Part shown: positions 1 through 9,113 of the stretch, piece after piece
Numbering within the stretch: the first letter of the stretch is position 1
Layout of the letters: each line of letters begins with the position of its first letter
Assembly (NCBI RefSeq): GCF_014174275.1
Contig: NZ_JABEQK010000002.1
Span: 1-64,000 of the forward strand
Direction: 5' to 3'
DNA from: Gluconacetobacter takamatsuzukensis
GTDB lineage: Bacteria > Pseudomonadota > Alphaproteobacteria > Acetobacterales > Acetobacteraceae
DNA length: 64,000 bases
The notes under the pieces: generated by a model
The model's database searches: none
Told to the model about the DNA's origin: nothing
Seen by the model: the letters and a program-made list of their open reading frames with translations, nothing else
Position numbers and translations under genes: made by a program

Positions 1-216
1 GCGCGCGGCCGGACGCGCGGCCGCCGCCGGATGCGCGGCGGTGGTGGCGGCCGGGGCGTGGTGCGCGGCCCTGGCGGCACGGTGGCGGACATGGGCCTTG
101 TCGGTCTCGCCGCTGGCGGCAAGCGCGGGCAGGCTGGCCGAGGCCATCAGCAGGGAAGCCGATCCCAGCAGGAACGATCGGCCATGGCGTCGGAGAAATC
201 CGGTCTGTCTGGTCAT
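1..216 (-). CDS. Exported Ala/His-rich protein, N-terminal fragment
   Basis: This gene runs off the left edge, so only the first 72 codons are visible. The start at 216 is preceded by an AAGGTGA ribosome-binding site. The product opens with a basic stretch, then a hydrophobic core (about residues 14-31) and an LPALAAS signal-peptidase-I site near residue 34, so it should be exported to the periplasm or beyond. The mature part seen here is low-complexity and rich in Ala, His and Arg, a common linker type ahead of a folded domain. The function cannot be told from this fragment. A signal peptide in good context makes a real gene likely. Confidence 0.7.
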   Translation of the reverse strand, partial: MTRQTGFLRRHGRSFLLGSASLLMASASLPALAASGETDKAHVRHRAARAAHHAPAATTAAHPAAAARPAAR

Positions 217-823
217 ACTCACCTTGTCAGGATAGGGCGCGAATCCCCCGCGCGGGCGGCTGCCCGCGGGACCCGTCATGTCCCCTTGTCGATCGCGTCG
301 GACGAGCGTCGCGCCGCGGTGGCGGAGTCAGGAATCGAGGCGGGAGGCGTCTGAAACGATGTCGGTCATGGCAGGCGCCCGGGCTCCCTTCGTCGCATTC
401 CACTGGATGGTTAACCGCCGCCATGAATCGGCGGCCATTGCGGCTAAACTAAACGTAATGCGGGATAAAAATGCAACAGAAGCAGGGGAGTACCGCGACC
501 AATTCCCTATTCGTGCGGCAAATATGACACATTTTTGACTGTGCTCTGTTTCATTTTTTCACAATTCTTATCATCAGGCATATTATTTATTCGAATGAAT
601 GCCGAGAAAGATTATTATTTATAATCGCGTATTATTATATTGAATGTCCGATCATATCGGTATGGCATTTATGTTCGTTTCGATTGTATCTTTTATTTTT
701 GGGAGTTGTCTGCCGATCGGGGCGGCGGAAGCCCTTGTCAAGAGGGAAGAAAGCATCGTCTCGTTTCGTGCAGGGCTCGGTTTCACAACTGGGGCGAGAC
801 AAGGACGTTCCCGAAGGGGGACA
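217..823. other. Intergenic region with AT-rich core
   Basis: No convincing gene was found here. The middle (about 440-690) is strikingly AT-rich against its GC-rich surroundings and probably holds the divergent promoters of the exported protein (left) and the Rieske gene (right). Two short inverted repeats are visible: GATTAT/ATAATC (610-615 and 621-626, 5-nt loop) and CCGAT/ATCGG (648-652 and 656-660). They may be regulator sites. The Rieske reading frame is open back to 644, but that stretch has base composition unlike coding DNA, so I treat it as leader. Confidence 0.5.
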
Positions 824-1948
824 ATGCGCGACCAGGAAAGAACCGGAACGGACATGACCATGGACCAGATCACCCTTACCGAGCATGAGGACGACACCAG
901 ACCCGGCACCCCCGACCTGCGGACCGTCGATTGCGACCCCGATTTCTGGTACCCCGTCGCCTGGTCGCACGAACTCAAGGCGGGCAAGACCCTCGCCACC
1001 CGCTATGCCGGCCAGCCGATCGCGCTGGTGCGCCCCACCGAGGGCGCGGTCTTCGCGCTGGAAGACCGGTGCGCCCACCGGCAGGTGCCGCTGAGCAAGG
1101 GCACGGTGAAGGGGCAGTCGGTCCAGTGCTGCTATCACGGCTGGGCCTATGGCCGGTCGGGCCGCTGCATCGACGTGCCCTATCTGGGCAAGGGCAAGCT
1201 GCCCAACGGGGTGCGGACCTATCCCTGCCGCGAGGAGGGCGGGCTGATCTTCGTCTTCCCCGGCGACCCGGCGCTGGCCGATTCGGTGCCCATGCCCCGG
1301 CTGGCGCATGTGGGCGACCCGGAATACCGCACCCGGCAGTTCGGGCCCCGCGTGGCCTGCCATTATACGTTCATGCACGAGAACCTGATGGACATGAACC
1401 ATCAGTTCCTGCACCGCCGGCAGATGGGGCAGATCCGCGCGCGCTTCCTGGGCCAGGACCGGGGCGAGAACTTCGTCGAGGCCCGCTACAGCTTTGCCCG
1501 CACCGACACCCACCAGCCGCTGGCCGAGGCCCTGATCTTCGGCCGGCATCGCGACCTGAAGGGCAAGGAGCAGCCGGTCGAGGAAGTGGTGACGGTGCGC
1601 ACCGAATATCCGTACCAGCGGCTGTGGATCGTCGACAAGGACGGCGACCTGATGATGGATCTGTGGGTGGCCTATGTGCCGCAGAGCGCCGACCAGCGCA
1701 CCAGCCGCGCCTTTGGCCTGCTGTCGGTGCGGCGGCCGAAGATCCCGTTCCTGATCGACCTGATCTGGCCGGCGCTGGCGGTGTTCACCAACCGGATCTT
1801 CGAGGAGGACCGCGAGGTGGTGGAGCTGGAGCAGCTGGCCTGGGACGCCCAGGGCGGCGACCGGAACCGCGAGGTCTTTCCCGTGGTCAACCATCTGCGC
1901 GCCCTGCTGACGCGTTGCGGCCGGCCGGGGCGGAACGCGCGGACCTGA
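824..1948 (+). CDS. Rieske [2Fe-2S] aromatic-ring-hydroxylating oxygenase alpha-like protein
   Basis: The predicted product is a two-domain Rieske non-haem iron oxygenase of 374 residues. The Rieske cluster ligands are visible as C83-A-H85 and C102-x2-H105. A catalytic iron site is suggested by the D-M-N-H-x3-H run in the C-terminal domain (ENLMDMNHQFLH). Such enzymes use O2 and electrons from a reductase to hydroxylate or demethylate aromatic or other small substrates. No reductase or ferredoxin partner lies next to it, so the substrate is unknown. The start at 824 follows an AAGGGGG ribosome site by three bases; ATG codons at 854 and 860 are alternatives. The HxxxH spacing is one residue shorter than the common HxxxxH form. 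Confidence 0.85.
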   Translation: MRDQERTGTDMTMDQITLTEHEDDTRPGTPDLRTVDCDPDFWYPVAWSHELKAGKTLATRYAGQPIALVRPTEGAVFALEDRCAHRQVPLSKGTVKGQSVQCCYHGWAYGRSGRCIDVPYLGKGKLPNGVRTYPCREEGGLIFVFPGDPALADSVPMPRLAHVGDPEYRTRQFGPRVACHYTFMHENLMDMNHQFLHRRQMGQIRARFLGQDRGENFVEARYSFARTDTHQPLAEALIFGRHRDLKGKEQPVEEVVTVRTEYPYQRLWIVDKDGDLMMDLWVAYVPQSADQRTSRAFGLLSVRRPKIPFLIDLIWPALAVFTNRIFEEDREVVELEQLAWDAQGGDRNREVFPVVNHLRALLTRCGRPGRNART

Positions 1949-2012
1949 CCCTTCGTGGCGGCGCGCGGCCGGCCTATAGTGGCGGCCGCGCCACCGCCAT
2001 GAGGAATGCCGC

Positions 2013-2510
2013 ATGCTGATCCGCCCGATGAGGCCCGACGATTTCGACGCGGTCTGGCCCGTTCTGCGCGACATTGCCCGCGCGGGCGAGACCTATGCGC
2101 TGGACCCCGGGCTGGACCGGGCGGCGGGGTGGGCGCTGTGGGGCGAGGCGCCGCGCGCCACCTTCGTCGCCGAGCGCGACGGGGCCATCCTGGGCAGCTA
2201 TTACATCAAGCCCAATGCCGCCGGGCCGGGCGACCATGTGTGCAATGCCGGCTATATCGTGGCGCCGGCGGCGCGTGGGCAGGGGGTGGCGGCCGCGCTG
2301 TGCGCGCATTCGCTGGCCGAGGCGGCGCGGATGGGGTTTGCCGCCATGCAGTTCAACATGGTGGTGGCCAGCAACCAGGTTGCGGTCCGGCTGTGGCGGC
2401 GCCACGGGTTCCTCATCGTCGGCACCCTGCCCGGCGCCTATCGCCACGCCACGCTGGGGCTGGTGGATTGCCATGTGATGTACAGGACATTGCACGACCA
2501 GGCCGGCTGA
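2013..2510 (+). CDS. GNAT family N-acetyltransferase
   Basis: This 165-residue protein has the length and layout of a single-domain GNAT acetyltransferase, which moves an acetyl group from acetyl-CoA to an amine. The acetyl-CoA loop (R/Q-x-x-G-x-G/A) is seen as ARGQGVAAAL near residues 88-97, followed by the typical ASNQVAVRLWRRHGF helix-strand near the C-terminus. It starts 64 bases after the Rieske gene in the same direction and may be cotranscribed. The substrate cannot be inferred. The gene ends just before a convergent transporter gene. Confidence 0.85.
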   Translation: MLIRPMRPDDFDAVWPVLRDIARAGETYALDPGLDRAAGWALWGEAPRATFVAERDGAILGSYYIKPNAAGPGDHVCNAGYIVAPAARGQGVAAALCAHSLAEAARMGFAAMQFNMVVASNQVAVRLWRRHGFLIVGTLPGAYRHATLGLVDCHVMYRTLHDQAG

Positions 2511-2526
2511 AAAGCCGGCCTGGAGA

Positions 2527-3495
2527 TCAGGAGGGCTCCGGGGCGGGCATGCCGGGGGACGGGCGGTGGACGGCCATGCCGGACAGCACGCCGGCGCAGA
2601 CCAGCAGCATCGCCGCGATTTCGATGCCAGTCGGCAGGCGCTGCTCCCACAAAAAACCGTAGAGCAGGGCGAACAGGGTTTCGAACAGGATCATCTGGCC
2701 CGCCAGCGTCAGCGGCAGCAGGCGGCTCATGCGGTTCCAGAAGACGTTGCCCACGATCGATACCAGGAAGCCGGTGCCGGCCGCGACGGCGGCGAACCGC
2801 GCCCAGTCCCACCCGCCGGCGGCGCCCGGCGCGCCCAGCAGGAAGGCCGGGCCCGCGACCAGCACCGCCAGGATGCCGGTGGCGCTGCCGGTCAGCAGGT
2901 TCCAGTCCTGTGCCGAGACATGGTGCAGCCGGGCCAGCCAGCGCTGGTTGCCGACGGCGTAGGCCGCCCAGGACAGCATGGCGCCGACGGCGCACAGCCA
3001 GCCCTGCACCGGTGCCCCGCGCGGCGCCGGGCCGGGCGCGCCGAGCGCCCCCCAGGCGATGCAGCCGATGGCCGCGAGGCTGAACAGCAGCGACGGCGCC
3101 AGCCGCCGCAGCGACACCGCGCCGTCGTCGCGGCTGCCGATCACCGTCAGCACCGCCGGCAGCAGGCCGATGATCAGCGAGGTGGCGGCGATGCCGCCCA
3201 GCCGCACCGCATAGGACAGCAGGGCGTAGTACAGGATGTTGCCCAGCAGGCCGAGCGCGAACAGGGCCCGGATCTCGCGCCCGCCGATCGTCGCGCGCAC
3301 CGCCGGCCAGCGCGGCGCCAGCGCCAGCACCGAGAAGGCGCCATAGGCCAGGTAACGGCCGATCGAGACCTGCAACGGGGTGAAATCGGCCGCCAGGGCG
3401 GGGGCGAGGAACCCCAGCGCCCAGAACGCGCCGGCCGCCACGCCGTATCCCAGCCCCAGCCCCAGTTGCGACCCCGGTTGCGGCGCGGCCGTCAC
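2527..3495 (-). CDS. EamA/DMT family inner-membrane transporter
   Basis: The 322-residue product is highly hydrophobic, with about ten predicted membrane spans arranged as two repeats, as in the drug/metabolite transporter superfamily (EamA, RhaT-like). Members export amino acids, metabolites or drugs; the substrate here is unknown. The start is a GTG at 3495 because no upstream ATG is in frame and the first span begins soon after. It lies 43 bases downstream of the GGDEF gene on the same strand. The C-terminus is a short proline-rich tail. Confidence 0.8.
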   Translation of the reverse strand: MTAAPQPGSQLGLGLGYGVAAGAFWALGFLAPALAADFTPLQVSIGRYLAYGAFSVLALAPRWPAVRATIGGREIRALFALGLLGNILYYALLSYAVRLGGIAATSLIIGLLPAVLTVIGSRDDGAVSLRRLAPSLLFSLAAIGCIAWGALGAPGPAPRGAPVQGWLCAVGAMLSWAAYAVGNQRWLARLHHVSAQDWNLLTGSATGILAVLVAGPAFLLGAPGAAGGWDWARFAAVAAGTGFLVSIVGNVFWNRMSRLLPLTLAGQMILFETLFALLYGFLWEQRLPTGIEIAAMLLVCAGVLSGMAVHRPSPGMPAPEPS

Positions 3496-3538
3496 GGCCA
3501 GGGTCCGACCCGCGCGGCGCGCTGCCCCATGCCGGTGC

Positions 3539-4840
3539 TCAGCTCACGCTTTCGGCGAAGGCCACCCGGTTGCGGCCCTCCTGCTTGGCCGTGTACAGGG
3601 CCTTGTCCGCCCGTGCCAGGACCTGCTCGCCATTCCTGTCGGTGGGCAGCATGGCGGCGATGCCGATGCTGACCGTCAGCGAAATGGCGATGTCCTCGAA
3701 CCAGGCCTGGGTTTCCGCGATTTCGGTGCGCAGGCGGTCGGCGATCCGGCCGGCTTCCTCCAGCCCCACGCCGGGGAGGCAGATGGCGAATTCCTCGCCG
3801 CCCATCCGGCCGGTGATGTCGCCGGAGCGCAGGACGAGCGACATGAGGGCGGCGACATGGCGGATCACCTCGTCGCCCGCCGCATGGCCGTAGCGGTCGT
3901 TGATCGATTTGAAATGATCGACGTCGATCATCAGGACCGCCACCCGGTCGAGCCGCAGCTGCACCAGGGCGGACCATGTCTTTTCCATCCGTTCCAGGAA
4001 CGCGCGGCGGTTCGGCAGGCCGCTCAGATGGTCCAGGCGCGCCAGGTCGTGAAGCTGCTGCTCCATCTCCATCCGCTCGGTCACGTCGGTGACCAGGCCG
4101 TGCCACAGCGTCTCGCCGTCCGGCAGGCGGGCCGGCCGGGCGTCGATCTGCCGCCAGCACAGCCCCCGCGTCGGCAGGTCGACGCGAAAGATGCATTGCC
4201 AGGAAACGAGATCGCGCTGCGAGGCATCGAGCGACGCCATGTACATCGGCAGGTCGTCGGGGTGGATCCGGTCGTGGATGCACGCGGTGCTGACCGCCAC
4301 GTCTTCGGCCGTCAGCCCAAAGATCTCGCCGATGCCGGAACTGACATAGGTCATGCGGGCCGTGCCCTCGGGCGAGCGGCGGGATTCGAAGATCAGGCCG
4401 GGGATCTGGTTGGTCAGGTTGGCGACCAAGCTGGTACTCTGGTGCAGCCGCTCGGCCATCAGGCGGGTGGAGGTGATGTCGGCGGTGGTGCCGACCATGC
4501 GCAGGGCCCGGCCCTCGGCATCGCGGCTGATGACCATGCCGCGGCTGAGGACCCATTTGTAGCTGCCGTCGCGGCAGCGCAGCCGGTGCTCGACCTCGTA
4601 GACCGAGCTGCGCCCATCGAAATGATCCTGCATCGTCGCCTGGACATAGGCCCGGTCGTCGGGATGCACGCGGTCGTAGCTGTCTTCTATCCGTGTCGAG
4701 AGTTCGTCGTGGTCATAGCCCAGTAATTCGACCCAGCCGGCTGAATACCTGATCGTGCCGGTCACGACGTCGCGGTCCCAGATACCGGTCCCGCTGCCCT
4801 GGATCGCCAGCGCCATGACGTCATGAAAATCATCCACCAT
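3539..4840 (-). CDS. Diguanylate cyclase with two PAS domains
   Basis: This 433-residue protein should make cyclic di-GMP from two GTP. Two PAS sensor domains (about residues 5-125 and 137-255, both with a HPDD motif, the second ending in VTDVTERMEME) lead through a short helix to a GGDEF domain. The active-site signature reads GGEEF at 347-351, a fully active variant. An inhibitory I-site RxxD is present as R338-S-G-D341, so product feedback is expected. There is no membrane segment or EAL domain, so it is probably a cytosolic cyclase responding to a small ligand or redox state. In acetic acid bacteria c-di-GMP controls cellulose synthesis and motility, but no such gene is adjacent. Confidence 0.92.
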   Translation of the reverse strand: MVDDFHDVMALAIQGSGTGIWDRDVVTGTIRYSAGWVELLGYDHDELSTRIEDSYDRVHPDDRAYVQATMQDHFDGRSSVYEVEHRLRCRDGSYKWVLSRGMVISRDAEGRALRMVGTTADITSTRLMAERLHQSTSLVANLTNQIPGLIFESRRSPEGTARMTYVSSGIGEIFGLTAEDVAVSTACIHDRIHPDDLPMYMASLDASQRDLVSWQCIFRVDLPTRGLCWRQIDARPARLPDGETLWHGLVTDVTERMEMEQQLHDLARLDHLSGLPNRRAFLERMEKTWSALVQLRLDRVAVLMIDVDHFKSINDRYGHAAGDEVIRHVAALMSLVLRSGDITGRMGGEEFAICLPGVGLEEAGRIADRLRTEIAETQAWFEDIAISLTVSIGIAAMLPTDRNGEQVLARADKALYTAKQEGRNRVAFAESVS

Positions 4841-4935
4841 GCGCCATCACACCCCGTTCATCCCCCGTTAGCAGTCATAACCGACCTTGTCCGACTCGGG
4901 AACAGGGAGAAGGGTATCTTCACCCCGTGCCCGCA

Positions 4936-6648
4936 TCAAACGCCGGCGGCGGCCCGGACGATGGCGCGGCCGGCCCGGATCGCGGGGTGCAGCGCGGTGA
5001 AAAACGCATCGGGGCCGGCGACCTGCGTGATCCGGTGCCGGTCCATGTCGGCGCGCAGATAGGGCGAGACACGGCCGAACAGCACGCGCACGCCGCGCCC
5101 GCGCAGCTCCGCCAGCAGGTCGCGCAGCGTGCCGGCGGCCGAGAAATCGATGTCGGTGATCGCGCTGGCATCGACGATCAGGCACCGCAGGGGCGTCGGC
5201 GCGCTGGCTGCCAGCAGCCGCACATCGTCCGCGAAGCGCGAGCAGTTGGCATAGAACAGGTCGGCGCCGAACCGGTAGACGACCAGCCCCGGTTCGGTCT
5301 GCATGCCCCGCGCCACCGGCACCGGCTCCAGCATGCCGGTGGCGTCGTCCACCCGCAGCACCATGCTGTGCGGGCGATAGCTGTGGCGGACATGGCGGAA
5401 CAGCGACAGCGCGATCGCCAGGAAGATGCCCTGTTCCACCCCCACCCCCACCACGGCGGCGGCGGTGGCCAATGCCAGGCGGAATTCGCCCGGGCTTTCG
5501 CGGCGGATGGCCAGCAGGCCGCGCCAGTCGATCATGCCCGAGGCCACGGCGAAGACGATGGCCGACAGCACGCAGCGCGGCAGGTCGCGCAGCGGCCCGG
5601 TCAGCACCAGCAGCACGACCAGCGTGACCAGCGCGAAGACGAGCTGGGCGCGCTGGCTGCGCGCGCCCGCCCGCAGTGCCATCGCCGTCTGGGTCGGGCT
5701 GCCGTTGACCACGAAGGCCCCCGTGAGCGCGGCGGCGGCGTTGGCGGCGCTGAGGCCCAGTATGTCGGCGTTTTCGTCCACGCTCTCGCGGCAGCGCATG
5801 GCGAAGGCGCGCGAGGTCGCGGCGCTCTGCGCGATGATCACCACCACGCAGGAGCCCGCGACCGGCAGCAGGGCCAGCATCTGGTTCCACGTCACGTCCG
5901 GCAGGCGCAGCGAGGGCAGACCGCCCGCGATGGGGCCGATGACCGCCACCCCGTGGCCGGCCAGGCCCAGCGCCCGGCTGGCGGCGATGCCGCCCACCAC
6001 CGCGACCAGCGCCATCGGCGCGCGCGGCAGCAGCCGCCCGCCCCCCAGGATCAGCGCCACCACCAGCAGCGACAGGCCGGCGCACACCCCGCTGGCCCCC
6101 GGCAGGCCGCGCGCGACCTGCACCAGCTGCGCCAGCGGATTATGCGCCGGGGCCGCCACCCCCAGCATGTCGCGCGACATGGCGATGCAGACCTGCCCCC
6201 CGACCCCGGTCAGGAAGCCGACCAGCACGGTGCGCGAGAAGAAATCGGCCAGGAACCCCAGGCGGAACAGCCGCGCCCCCAGCAGGAACGCCGCCGCCAG
6301 CCATGCCACCGCGCCGACCAGCGCCACGTAGCGCGGGCTGCCCGCCACCGCCATGCCCGCCAGCCCGCTGGCGATGATGGCGGCGGTGGCGGAATCGGCC
6401 GCCACCACCAGATGCCGCGACGAGCCCAGCACGGCGAAGGCCACCAGCGGCAGCAGCACGGTATAGAGGCCCGTGACCGCCGGCATGCCCGCAATGGCGG
6501 CATAGCCCAGCACCTGGGGGATGTTCATCGAGGCCAGCGTCAGCCCCGCCAGCGCGTCGCGCGCCGCACCGGGCGCGCGCAGGCGGGCCAGCAGGCCCCG
6601 TGGCGGGGGGGCCCCGGCCCCGGGCGCCGCGGCGGTTCCGGGCGCCAT
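4936..6648 (-). CDS. SulP family anion transporter with STAS domain
   Basis: The 570-residue product matches the SLC26/SulP layout. A membrane domain of about 12-14 spans (residues 30-430, starting with a SulP-like MNIPQVLGYAAIAGMP segment) is followed by a C-terminal cytosolic STAS domain (about 445-560, with IVDASAITDIDFSAAGT). These proteins carry sulfate, bicarbonate or dicarboxylates, usually with H+ or Na+. The substrate is not clear from the sequence. It starts two bases after the stop of the DUF2252 gene, so the two are surely one transcript and probably translationally coupled. Confidence 0.9.
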   Translation of the reverse strand: MAPGTAAAPGAGAPPPRGLLARLRAPGAARDALAGLTLASMNIPQVLGYAAIAGMPAVTGLYTVLLPLVAFAVLGSSRHLVVAADSATAAIIASGLAGMAVAGSPRYVALVGAVAWLAAAFLLGARLFRLGFLADFFSRTVLVGFLTGVGGQVCIAMSRDMLGVAAPAHNPLAQLVQVARGLPGASGVCAGLSLLVVALILGGGRLLPRAPMALVAVVGGIAASRALGLAGHGVAVIGPIAGGLPSLRLPDVTWNQMLALLPVAGSCVVVIIAQSAATSRAFAMRCRESVDENADILGLSAANAAAALTGAFVVNGSPTQTAMALRAGARSQRAQLVFALVTLVVLLVLTGPLRDLPRCVLSAIVFAVASGMIDWRGLLAIRRESPGEFRLALATAAAVVGVGVEQGIFLAIALSLFRHVRHSYRPHSMVLRVDDATGMLEPVPVARGMQTEPGLVVYRFGADLFYANCSRFADDVRLLAASAPTPLRCLIVDASAITDIDFSAAGTLRDLLAELRGRGVRVLFGRVSPYLRADMDRHRITQVAGPDAFFTALHPAIRAGRAIVRAAAGV

Positions 6649-6650
6649 GG

Positions 6651-8066
6651 TCAGGTCCCTTCCCCCTCCACCGGCAGGCGGCCGGCGGCGATCGCGGCCT
6701 GGAACGCCGACCAGTCGCGGCGCGTCTGGGCGGCATAGAGGACCGAGAAGCCGCCGATCGCATCGGCAAAGGCGCGGCCCCGGCCCAGATAGGCCGCCAG
6801 CGCCACCACGTCGCCGGTGCGGGCATGGGCGCGGGCCAGCGCGCGGCCGCAGAGGGGCGCGTAGTCGGCCAGCCCCTGCTGCGCGACCTCGGTGCCGATG
6901 GCGGCCAGGCGGGAATCCTTGACGCGGCGGACATAGAATTGCCGGTTGGCGCCCGACAGCGCGTCATGCCCATCCTCGGCCTCGTCCTGCGTGTGGGTCC
7001 AGCCCAGGAAGGCGTCGGATGCCGCCTGCATCATGCGCTGGCCGGTCACGACCCGCTGGCCCTGGTTGCGCAGGGCGGACACCCCGGCATAGGGGGCGAG
7101 GACGGACTCCTGCGCCTGCTTGATCTGGAGCAGCAGGCTGTCGCCGTCGGCGGTGGCGAACAGGCCGATGGCGCAGAACGTGCCGACGCTGCCCACCCCC
7201 ACGACCTTGAAGATGACGTCGCGCAGGCGGTACTGCGCCAGCAGGATGGCGCGTTCGGGCGGCTGGGTGGCGACGTAGCGGGCGAAGGCGCCGCGCACGG
7301 TCTGGTCGTGCTCGGGCAGGCGCATCACCAGCGGCGGCTTTTCGCGCAGGGACGGCGTGCCGCCATTGTCGGCCACCAGGCCGAAATGGCGGCCGGCGCT
7401 TTCCATCCGTGCGGCCAGCAGGCTGCGCGCGCGCCGGCGTGCGCGGCCGTCGGCGAAGGCGTCGATCGCGGCGGCGAGGTCGATGCGGTTGGTCCAGATC
7501 TGCAAGGGCGTCAGCGGGGCCAGGCGCGCCATTTCGGCCGCGTAGGCCCGCGCCGCCAGCACGGCCAGGTCGCGTGCCGCGCCGTCGGCCAGGCCGTCCT
7601 CCTGCCCCGCCAGCACCAGCGAGGCCCCCAGGCGCTTGATGTCCCACTCGAAGGGCGCGGGCAGGGTTTCGTCGAAATCGTTGATGTCGAAGACGGGCGC
7701 GCCCTCGGGCGAGGCATAGGCGCCGAAATTGGCCAGGTGGCAGTCCCCGCAGCCCTGCACGCGCGGGCCGGCCCAGACCGTGTGCGCCAGGTCCGCCGCC
7801 ATCACGGCCGCCGCCCCGCGCAGGAAGGCGAAGGGCGATGCCGCCATCCGCCGGTAGCGGATGGGCAGCAGGCCGGCGATCCGGCCCTCGGCCTGCCGTT
7901 CCAGGATCGCGACCGGGTCGGCGCGGCCCGGCGGGGGCACCCAGTCGGCATGCGCGCCGCGCGGCAGGGTCTTGCGCAGGGCGCGCCCGCCCGCATGGCG
8001 CTGCCGGCGGGTGGCCAGGGCGGCGGCCCGGCTGAGAGTCGGGAAATCGGCGGGACAGGCGGTCAT
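6651..8066 (-). CDS. DUF2252 domain protein (kinase-fold-like)
   Basis: This 471-residue protein is recognised by the DUF2252 core: GCGDCHLANFGAY followed by FDINDFDET and WDIKRLGASL (about residues 105-150). These motifs resemble the catalytic HxxN and D-containing loops of aminoglycoside-phosphotransferase-like folds, so a small-molecule kinase activity is often suspected for the family, but none is proven to my knowledge. The start at 8066 has only a weak ribosome site. It is the first gene of a two-gene transcript with the SulP transporter. Confidence 0.85.
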   Translation of the reverse strand: MTACPADFPTLSRAAALATRRQRHAGGRALRKTLPRGAHADWVPPPGRADPVAILERQAEGRIAGLLPIRYRRMAASPFAFLRGAAAVMAADLAHTVWAGPRVQGCGDCHLANFGAYASPEGAPVFDINDFDETLPAPFEWDIKRLGASLVLAGQEDGLADGAARDLAVLAARAYAAEMARLAPLTPLQIWTNRIDLAAAIDAFADGRARRRARSLLAARMESAGRHFGLVADNGGTPSLREKPPLVMRLPEHDQTVRGAFARYVATQPPERAILLAQYRLRDVIFKVVGVGSVGTFCAIGLFATADGDSLLLQIKQAQESVLAPYAGVSALRNQGQRVVTGQRMMQAASDAFLGWTHTQDEAEDGHDALSGANRQFYVRRVKDSRLAAIGTEVAQQGLADYAPLCGRALARAHARTGDVVALAAYLGRGRAFADAIGGFSVLYAAQTRRDWSAFQAAIAAGRLPVEGEGT

Positions 8067-8132
8067 TGCCCGATGTTCGCAAGTCGCGGGGGCGCCGTCA
8101 CGCGGAAAACATCGGCCCTGCCTGGCCGGTTC

Positions 8133-8444
8133 TCAGCCCGGCGGCGCGGTCTGGTCCACCAGCCGGCGGATCGCATCGAGATAGGCGATGAAGGCGGAGC
8201 GGCCGCTTTCGGTCAGTGTCAGCCGCGTCAGGGGGCGGCGGCCGGCGAAGCCCTTGTCCTGCACCACGTAGCCCGCATCCTCCAGCTTGCGCAGATGGGT
8301 CGACAGATTGCCGTCGGTGACGCCCAGATGGGTGCGCAGCGCCGTGAAATCCGCCATGCCGGCCGAGGACAGGTAGGCCATGATGCCCAGCCGCACGCGG
8401 CCGTGGATCACGTCGTCGATCTGCCCGATGTCGAAATGCGCCAT
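8133..8444 (-). CDS. Winged-helix transcriptional regulator
   Basis: This small 103-residue protein is almost entirely one winged helix-turn-helix domain (IHGRVRLGIMAYL ... TDGNLSTHLRKLEDAGYV), of the type that binds DNA as a dimer (HTH_34/ArsR-like fold). No metal-binding cysteines are present. An in-frame GTG at 8456 overlaps the stop of the upstream membrane gene as GTGA and would add four residues, so either start is possible and translation is coupled. The pairing suggests the regulator controls, or answers to, the membrane protein. Such two-gene units are widespread and their ligands are mostly unknown. Confidence 0.85.
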   Translation of the reverse strand: MAHFDIGQIDDVIHGRVRLGIMAYLSSAGMADFTALRTHLGVTDGNLSTHLRKLEDAGYVVQDKGFAGRRPLTRLTLTESGRSAFIAYLDAIRRLVDQTAPPG

Positions 8445-8452
8445 GGGCCCGG

Positions 8453-9076
8453 TCACGCCGCCCGGCCCTCGCGGCGCAGCAGGACCCAGCCGGGCAGCGC
8501 CACCAGCAGCAGGATCAGCAGCCCGTAGAGCAGCAGGATCGCGGCACTGTCGATGGCCGCGGCCACGGCCAGCGCGCCGGCGAACGCCCCCGCCGCCACC
8601 ACCCGCAGCCAGGCCTGGCCCGAGATGACGGCGGTGGCGCTCCACCCCGCGCCGTATATCGCCAGGATCAGCGACGGGAACATCGCCCACACGATGGGGG
8701 TGCCGCAGCGCCAGGCCAGGATGATGCCGGCGAGGAACATGACGCCGATGCCGGTGCCCAGGCCGCTCCACATCATGCCGACGGCGCGGTTGACCAGCGC
8801 CACGCTGCCGGGACGGCCCGGCTGCGCGCGGTTGAGGAACCAGACCACCGGCAGGTAGACGACCATCGCCGCCAGCCATACCCAGAGCTGCGCCTGCGGC
8901 GGCAGGCCCGTGCGGCCGGTCGCGACCGGCCAGGCGGCGAAGCTGGCCAGGCCGAACAGCAGGCCGGCGCTGAGGAAATAGGGGCCGCTGGTCAGCGGCG
9001 CGTCGCGCCCGGCCTCGGCCAGGGCGCGCAGGAAGGTCAGGTCGTCATGCAGCGACGTGTCGGTACGGGCGATCAT
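8453..9076 (-). CDS. Multi-pass membrane protein, function unknown
   Basis: The 207-residue product has a charged N-terminus (about 30 residues) followed by six likely membrane spans and ends with a short basic tail. I do not recognise a catalytic motif. It is directly followed by a winged-helix regulator gene, which argues for a joint regulatory or sensing role. The ATG at 9076 has an AGG-type ribosome site. Confidence 0.75.
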   Translation of the reverse strand: MIARTDTSLHDDLTFLRALAEAGRDAPLTSGPYFLSAGLLFGLASFAAWPVATGRTGLPPQAQLWVWLAAMVVYLPVVWFLNRAQPGRPGSVALVNRAVGMMWSGLGTGIGVMFLAGIILAWRCGTPIVWAMFPSLILAIYGAGWSATAVISGQAWLRVVAAGAFAGALAVAAAIDSAAILLLYGLLILLLVALPGWVLLRREGRAA

Positions 9077-9113
9077 GGGAAGCCTCGGTTGCCTGCGGTG
9101 GGAAGGAAGAGTG

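Noticed and set aside
644-823. N-terminal extension of the Rieske protein
   Set aside because: The hydrophobic start (MAFMFVSIVSFIFG) looked like a signal peptide, but the DNA is AT-rich intergenic and Rieske oxygenases are cytosolic.
4927-8528. Long plus-strand frames opposite SulP and DUF2252
   Set aside because: They are shadows of real genes on the minus strand, low-complexity and without ribosome sites or domains.
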